A stretch of DNA of 64,000 nucleotides from Carnobacterium_B sp045617425 (GTDB lineage Bacteria > Bacillota > Bacilli > Lactobacillales > Carnobacteriaceae). Location of the stretch: positions 186,001 through 250,000 of the forward strand of contig NZ_JAZLIO010000009.1 of assembly GCF_045617425.1 (NCBI RefSeq), written 5' to 3'. Positions 59,826 through 64,000 of the stretch are shown piece after piece. A model generated the notes under the pieces. The model was given only the letters and a program-made list of their open reading frames with translations, did not search any database and was not told the origin of the DNA. The translations under genes and the position numbers were made by a program. Each line of letters starts with the position of its first letter. The first letter of the stretch is position 1.

Positions 59826-61091
59826 TTACCCATTAAAACCAAGTTTTTTTGCATAAGCTAAGATAGCTTTTTCAAAACAGTCAATTGGTGGATGTACTGT
59901 TCCTGCTCCAATTTGACCTAAACCCGCATTTTTATTAGCGATTCCGGTGTTGATAACTGGAGTGATCCCTGTTTCAACAACTTTAGCCGCATCAATTCCT
60001 AAACAAATCCCTTGGAAATCCCATGTTGGAACAGTAAAGTTAGGATTTTGATCAATACAGATTTCTTTCATTTCATTGCTGGTATTTAAGGCATCTTGGA
60101 AACCGCCTGAACCCACAAAGCGTGTTACTGCTGGAGCAGCGATCATCGCCATTCCTCCAACCCCAAACGTTTCAGTAATTGCGCTATCCCCCATATCTGG
60201 TGCAGCATCTTCTTCGGTGAAGCCTGAAAAGTACAAACCTTGTGGCGTATTTACAGGACCTGTAAACCATTCATCCCCCATTCCGGCAATCCGAATACCA
60301 AATTCGTATCCGTTCCGGCACATTGCGGTTACAACCGTTCCTTCTTGGATCATACGTGCCCCATCCATTACAGCTTTAGCTGCAGCCATCATAATATTTA
60401 AGAAGAATTGGTCGGTGTCTGCTAAGAATTTGATGACTTCTTCTTTTTCTTTTTTATCAATCTCTAAAGCGACAATACTAGGTGCCATTTCTTTTAAAAA
60501 TACTAATGATGCTGCAATATTGCGTTGGTGAAATTCATCCCCCATTGCAATGGATTTAGCAATCATTACATTAATATTCAAACCACTTTCTTTTGTCTTT
60601 AATGCTTTACTTAATACTGGACAAAGTACATTACGCATCCAATGCAGACGAGTGACTACTTCGTCAGAATAAGCACCAAAACGTAAAACAGCTCCTATTC
60701 CTTCATTCATTGTGCAATAAGCAACGTTGCCATCCGTACGATTTTCAACAACTAAGACAGCCATGTTTCCTGAAGTAATGCCTCCCATAGGGCCTACTGC
60801 GTTTACATGGTGACATGGCATTAATGTCACTTCGCCAGATTCAAGTAACATACGAGCATCAGTTTCATTCTCTGCCCATCCTTCAAACAATACTGCACCA
60901 ATACATGCACCTTGGATAGGATCAACCATCTTATCATAAGTAATAGGTGGACCTGCATGAAGTAATACTTTTCCTTGATTGAATTCTTTAATAACGGTAT
61001 TTGCTGGAACCACGTCTAATAAGAAAGGCGATCCAGCTACAATTTTAGAAATAACAGCCTGGTTAGCTTCATCGATTGTTTGATAATTCAT
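59826..61091 (-). CDS. DUF1116 protein (YlbE-like), oxamate carbamoyltransferase subunit candidate
   Basis: A 421-residue DUF1116 protein: HAGPPITYDKMVDPIQGAC near residue 46, CHHVNAVGPMGGITSGNM near residue 93 and MCRNGYEFGIRIAGMGDEW near residue 240. It equals YlbE in the E. coli allantoin cluster. It lies between fdrA (15 bp) and the DUF2877 gene and has a good GGAGG site. A role in splitting oxalurate into oxamate and carbamoyl phosphate is known only for the set as a whole, as I recall; which subunit does what is not shown here. Confidence 0.88.
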   Translation of the reverse strand: MNYQTIDEANQAVISKIVAGSPFLLDVVPANTVIKEFNQGKVLLHAGPPITYDKMVDPIQGACIGAVLFEGWAENETDARMLLESGEVTLMPCHHVNAVGPMGGITSGNMAVLVVENRTDGNVAYCTMNEGIGAVLRFGAYSDEVVTRLHWMRNVLCPVLSKALKTKESGLNINVMIAKSIAMGDEFHQRNIAASLVFLKEMAPSIVALEIDKKEKEEVIKFLADTDQFFLNIMMAAAKAVMDGARMIQEGTVVTAMCRNGYEFGIRIAGMGDEWFTGPVNTPQGLYFSGFTEEDAAPDMGDSAITETFGVGGMAMIAAPAVTRFVGSGGFQDALNTSNEMKEICIDQNPNFTVPTWDFQGICLGIDAAKVVETGITPVINTGIANKNAGLGQIGAGTVHPPIDCFEKAILAYAKKLGFNG

Positions 61092-61106
61092 TGTTCATTT
61101 CCTCCC

Positions 61107-62870
61107 TTAGTTGTTCTCATTCGTGTAATTTTTCAAGAAATATAGCGCTTTTTGTAATGTAACATTCCCACCTGCTGCTGGACGCCAATCGAATTGAATA
61201 GAAGTACCTCCCATTTCACGAATAGCATCAGAAAAGCTGCGTAAACCGATGTTTAAGAAGGTTTTTGTTCTTAACATATCCATCATTTGTTCTGATGGGA
61301 TCAATTCTCCTTCAAAATCTGGTGCTTCAACCGTTTGAATAGTCTTTTCAACCTCGTCTAATGAAATAGTAACTAATTTTAATGCCATACGAACAGCTTG
61401 GTTGTTGCTTTCAGCAACAATCACACCTGCTTCTTCAAGGATCGTTTTTTGTTTTTTAATATCTTGAGGATCTTCATCCGTTCCTACGATTGTTCCAATA
61501 AATACTAGCTGTTTGTTTTTTTCTTTAGCTTTATCTTGTGCTTTCTTAATCGCTGGAGCTAATTCAGTAGCCATATCGATGTGTGCTCCGTATCCTAATA
61601 CGATGTCCAATAAAATAATAGCGGTTTCAGAATCATCTGCTGCTTGCTCAATCATCTCAATTCGTTTATCTGGATCAATCATTGGATGTGGCTTTCCTTG
61701 CGTGTAGATGTCATCACCTAAATCAATGATTTCATATCCTGCATCTTTTAAAATAAAGCCTTCTTTTTTATCAGCACTACCGGTTAATTCTAGTCCTTCT
61801 TTTATCAGCATCGCCGCTTCGTTGGCTAGTGTTCCACCTGAGTAATATCCTTTAATATATTTTTGATCAGATGAAAAAGTTACTTCAGGAAGTTCTAAGG
61901 CTTGTTCTTCAACGGATACTGCTTCGTTGTTTAATAGTTGAACAGCAATTCTAGCTGTTTCTTCTAATGTATACGCATGGTAAAGGTTTGCTTCGTGATA
62001 AGTCGGCTTTTCACCTAAGAAAATCGTTACTGCAGGTTTAGTGATCTTACGTAATAACGTTAACACTTTTTCACGAACAGCTGGAGCAGGTGGTTTTGAG
62101 ATCACAACAATGACATCAGTATCTGGGTCATTTTCAAGTGTTACAATGCCATCCATCAACGTAATTCCGCCAATTTCTTCTTTTAAATCACGTCCGCCTG
62201 TTCCAATCGCATTCGTTACACCACCACCCAATTTATGAATAATTGTGGAAACTTCTTGAATTCCTGTTCCGGAAGCTCCTACAATTCCAACAGCTCCTTT
62301 TCGAACAACGTTTGTAAAGGCTAATGGAATGCCATTGATGATACCTGTACCACAATCTGGTCCCATTAATAATAATCCTTTTTCATGTGCTTTTAGCTTT
62401 AAGCGTTTTTCATCTTCAATTGAAACGTTGTCACTGAAACAAAATACATGCTTACCTTCATCCAAAGCTTTTTCAATCTCTAAAGGGGCATGTGTTCCTG
62501 GTATAGAGATTAAAGCAACTGGCGCATCTTTAGATAAACTGATGGCTTTATCCCATGTTCGAACAGACTCTTGAGCGTCACTATTATCCATACCTTTTGA
62601 TTGTTCTTCTAAAAATACATCAATCTCTTCCATGACGTTAGGAACAACAGATTCCTCTTTAACATCTAGAACGACAGCCATATCATTAGCTGAAGCTTTT
62701 TCTAATTCTGGTGTATAAAGACCTCCTGTTTTAAAGATGTCTTTATTAGCAGGTGTTCCCATCATAATTGACACATTATTTACGCCTTCAACTGTATTGA
62801 TTTTATTCGTTAATAGCATTAGGACAATCGAATCTTGGTAACTATTTTTTTTTATAATCGTCGTTAACAT
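61107..62870 (-). CDS. fdrA: FdrA-like acyl-CoA synthetase family protein
   Basis: A 587-residue FdrA protein. The N-terminus reads IKKNSYQDSIVLMLLTNKI and VSIMMGTPANKDI, both typical. Two Rossmann-like halves related to succinyl-CoA synthetase follow (LLMGPDCGTGIING near residue 165, GIVGASGTGIQEVS near residue 195). It is part of the FdrA/YlbE/YlbF set linked to oxamate carbamoyltransferase. GAGGGG precedes the ATG. It lies directly after allD (32 bp) and 15 bp before the DUF1116 gene, so all are one operon. Confidence 0.92.
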   Translation of the reverse strand: MLTTIIKKNSYQDSIVLMLLTNKINTVEGVNNVSIMMGTPANKDIFKTGGLYTPELEKASANDMAVVLDVKEESVVPNVMEEIDVFLEEQSKGMDNSDAQESVRTWDKAISLSKDAPVALISIPGTHAPLEIEKALDEGKHVFCFSDNVSIEDEKRLKLKAHEKGLLLMGPDCGTGIINGIPLAFTNVVRKGAVGIVGASGTGIQEVSTIIHKLGGGVTNAIGTGGRDLKEEIGGITLMDGIVTLENDPDTDVIVVISKPPAPAVREKVLTLLRKITKPAVTIFLGEKPTYHEANLYHAYTLEETARIAVQLLNNEAVSVEEQALELPEVTFSSDQKYIKGYYSGGTLANEAAMLIKEGLELTGSADKKEGFILKDAGYEIIDLGDDIYTQGKPHPMIDPDKRIEMIEQAADDSETAIILLDIVLGYGAHIDMATELAPAIKKAQDKAKEKNKQLVFIGTIVGTDEDPQDIKKQKTILEEAGVIVAESNNQAVRMALKLVTISLDEVEKTIQTVEAPDFEGELIPSEQMMDMLRTKTFLNIGLRSFSDAIREMGGTSIQFDWRPAAGGNVTLQKALYFLKNYTNENN

Positions 62871-62902
62871 ATTGTGGCCCCTCTTTCTTATTTTGTAATT
62901 AT

Positions 62903-63973
62903 TTAGTCAGCAAATGCACTTTTCCCGCCATACTGATCAAAATGAACAGTTTCGCTTGTTAAGTAGTCATAAATACTTTTTTCAATCGGAATACCTTCTT
63001 TTTGGTACTTTTCATAATTTAATTGGCTGAGTTCCCCTGGATAATAGACTTGTTCAAAACCATCAGCTGGTTTCGTCTCATGCAATTCTAAAACAACTTG
63101 ATCCATTTTTTCTTTAAATAAATCGAGATCCGTAAAGCGTTTTGGGTCAATCAATATAAATAATTGTCCCAAATCACGTCCTTCAGAAATTTTGTCATAC
63201 ATAGAAGTTACGTGTTTTCCAAATGGCAATCCTAAAAGAATTCCAGACAAGACATCAACCATCATCATCAAGCCGTAACCTTTTGGTCCAGCAATCGGCA
63301 ACAAGCCATTTACAGCATGAGGATCCGTTGTCGATTTTCCATCTTTGTCTACTGCCCAGGTACTAGGGATTTCTAAATTTTTTGATCGTGCATCTAAGAT
63401 TTTCCCCCAAGCTTGAACGGTTGTCGCCATATCAAATACTACAGGAGCACCCGTTTTTCGGGGAGCTGCAAATGCAATTGGGTTAGTCCCATAATAATTT
63501 TCTGTCCCTCCGAATGCCACAACCATTGGGTCCGATTGACACATTGAAATGCCAATCAAATCTTGCTCAGCTGCCTTTTTAACATAGTAAGATAATGCAC
63601 CACTATGACTCATTTTTGATATTCCTACTACAGCGACCCCGGATTCTTTAGCTAAAGGAATCGCCTCTGCTAGTGCATTATTGGCTATAAATTGACCTAC
63701 GCCGTTATCTCCATGGAAAATAGCTGTACTTGGTCCTGTTACTTCAAAATGCGTTTGCGGATCCAATGTAACACCACCTTTAGCAATTTGTTCTGCATAA
63801 TAATCTACACGAACGGCTCCATGTGAGTGGATGCCGCAAGCATCAGCAAATACTAAGTGATTTGCTACTTCTTGAGCTTGTTCAGTGTATAATCCTGCTT
63901 TTTCAAGTTTGACCTTGATCAATTGATGCAGATCCGAAGAGGGTACAATTACTGTATTTTCTTTCATATTCAT
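62903..63973 (-). CDS. allD: ureidoglycolate dehydrogenase (NAD+)
   Basis: A 356-residue member of the malate/L-lactate dehydrogenase (Ldh_2) family. HSHGAVRVDYYAEQI near residue 40, ISKMSHSGALSYYV near residue 120 (catalytic His) and YYGTNPIAFAAPRKTG are the family blocks. AllD oxidises ureidoglycolate to oxalurate. The start is ATG 63973 behind GGAGGGTGA; an ATG two codons later also fits. It is the first visible gene of the operon with fdrA, and more genes may lie past the right edge. Other Ldh_2 members use malate or lactate; the neighbours favour AllD. Confidence 0.88.
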   Translation of the reverse strand: MNMKENTVIVPSSDLHQLIKVKLEKAGLYTEQAQEVANHLVFADACGIHSHGAVRVDYYAEQIAKGGVTLDPQTHFEVTGPSTAIFHGDNGVGQFIANNALAEAIPLAKESGVAVVGISKMSHSGALSYYVKKAAEQDLIGISMCQSDPMVVAFGGTENYYGTNPIAFAAPRKTGAPVVFDMATTVQAWGKILDARSKNLEIPSTWAVDKDGKSTTDPHAVNGLLPIAGPKGYGLMMMVDVLSGILLGLPFGKHVTSMYDKISEGRDLGQLFILIDPKRFTDLDLFKEKMDQVVLELHETKPADGFEQVYYPGELSQLNYEKYQKEGIPIEKSIYDYLTSETVHFDQYGGKSAFAD

Positions 63974-64000
63974 TCACCCTCCCTTTAAATTTTTGGATCG

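Noticed and set aside
60076..60531. 151-codon plus-strand frame opposite the DUF1116 gene
   Set aside because: It runs antisense to a conserved family gene and has a low-complexity P/S/A-rich product, as expected from codon shadowing.

Overview
The window is AT-rich with compact operons, strong AAAGGAG-type ribosome binding sites, frequent TTG/GTG starts and Gram-positive gene sets: FloA flotillin, Spx, UppP, a two-subunit glycine decarboxylase, GlgC/GlgD pairs and lipobox lipoproteins. This points to a Bacillota genome of the order Lactobacillales. A Carnobacteriaceae member (Carnobacterium-like) is my best guess, by inference only. I see no rRNA, tRNA, insertion sequence, prophage or CRISPR array. 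The content is chromosomal, with two decayed genes.

Layout. 1-5 kb: the 3' part of a CDP-glycerol transferase-like gene, a lactonase, and a cluster of two ring-cleavage dioxygenase paralogues plus a flavin reductase. 5-12.7 kb: an ABC exporter pair, a stand-alone PTS IIA protein, a GH3 beta-glucosidase, a YeiH-type exporter and UppP. 13-20.4 kb: aspartate kinase, two small hypothetical proteins, an orphan oligopeptide-binding lipoprotein, a DsbA/FrnE-like protein, a ZIP-like membrane protein and an AzgA-type purine permease. 20.6-30.8 kb: a complete glycogen operon on the minus strand (glgB-glgC-glgD-glgA-glgP-GH13 amylase). A CcpA-type cre site overlaps its promoter. 31-33.8 kb: a frameshifted gene remnant, then an NfeD-FloA operon with an uncharacterised third gene. 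33.8-36.7 kb: an ammonium transporter fused to a PII domain, framed by two perfect GlnR/TnrA-type boxes, and a ROK kinase. 36.9-43.6 kb: an M23 cell-wall hydrolase, a B12-related group (ECF S-component, DUF4430 lipoprotein, broken PduO-type adenosyltransferase) under an NrdR-like box pair, a CAP protein, a YjjG-type nucleotidase and a GlcD-like oxidase. 43.7-50.2 kb: the glycine cleavage operon gcvT-gcvH-gcvPA-gcvPB, spx and a RclA/mercuric-reductase-like flavoprotein.

50.4-64 kb is the most coherent system: purine-ureide catabolism. It holds allantoinase, two transporters, ureidoglycine-glyoxylate aminotransferase (PucG), the regulator PucR, and an operon of ureidoglycolate dehydrogenase (AllD), FdrA, DUF1116 (YlbE), DUF2877 (YlbF) and carbamate kinase. 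PucG and AllD both lead to oxalurate. The FdrA/YlbE/YlbF set is associated with oxamate carbamoyltransferase, which would make carbamoyl phosphate that carbamate kinase turns into ATP, ammonia and CO2. Allantoate amidohydrolase and ureidoglycine aminohydrolase are not in the window but could lie just past its right edge. The nearby glycine cleavage operon could consume the glycine made by PucG.

Regulatory sites come from reading the sequence by eye and need a matrix scan to confirm. Many genes are separated by long, near-perfect inverted repeats that act as one- or two-way terminators.
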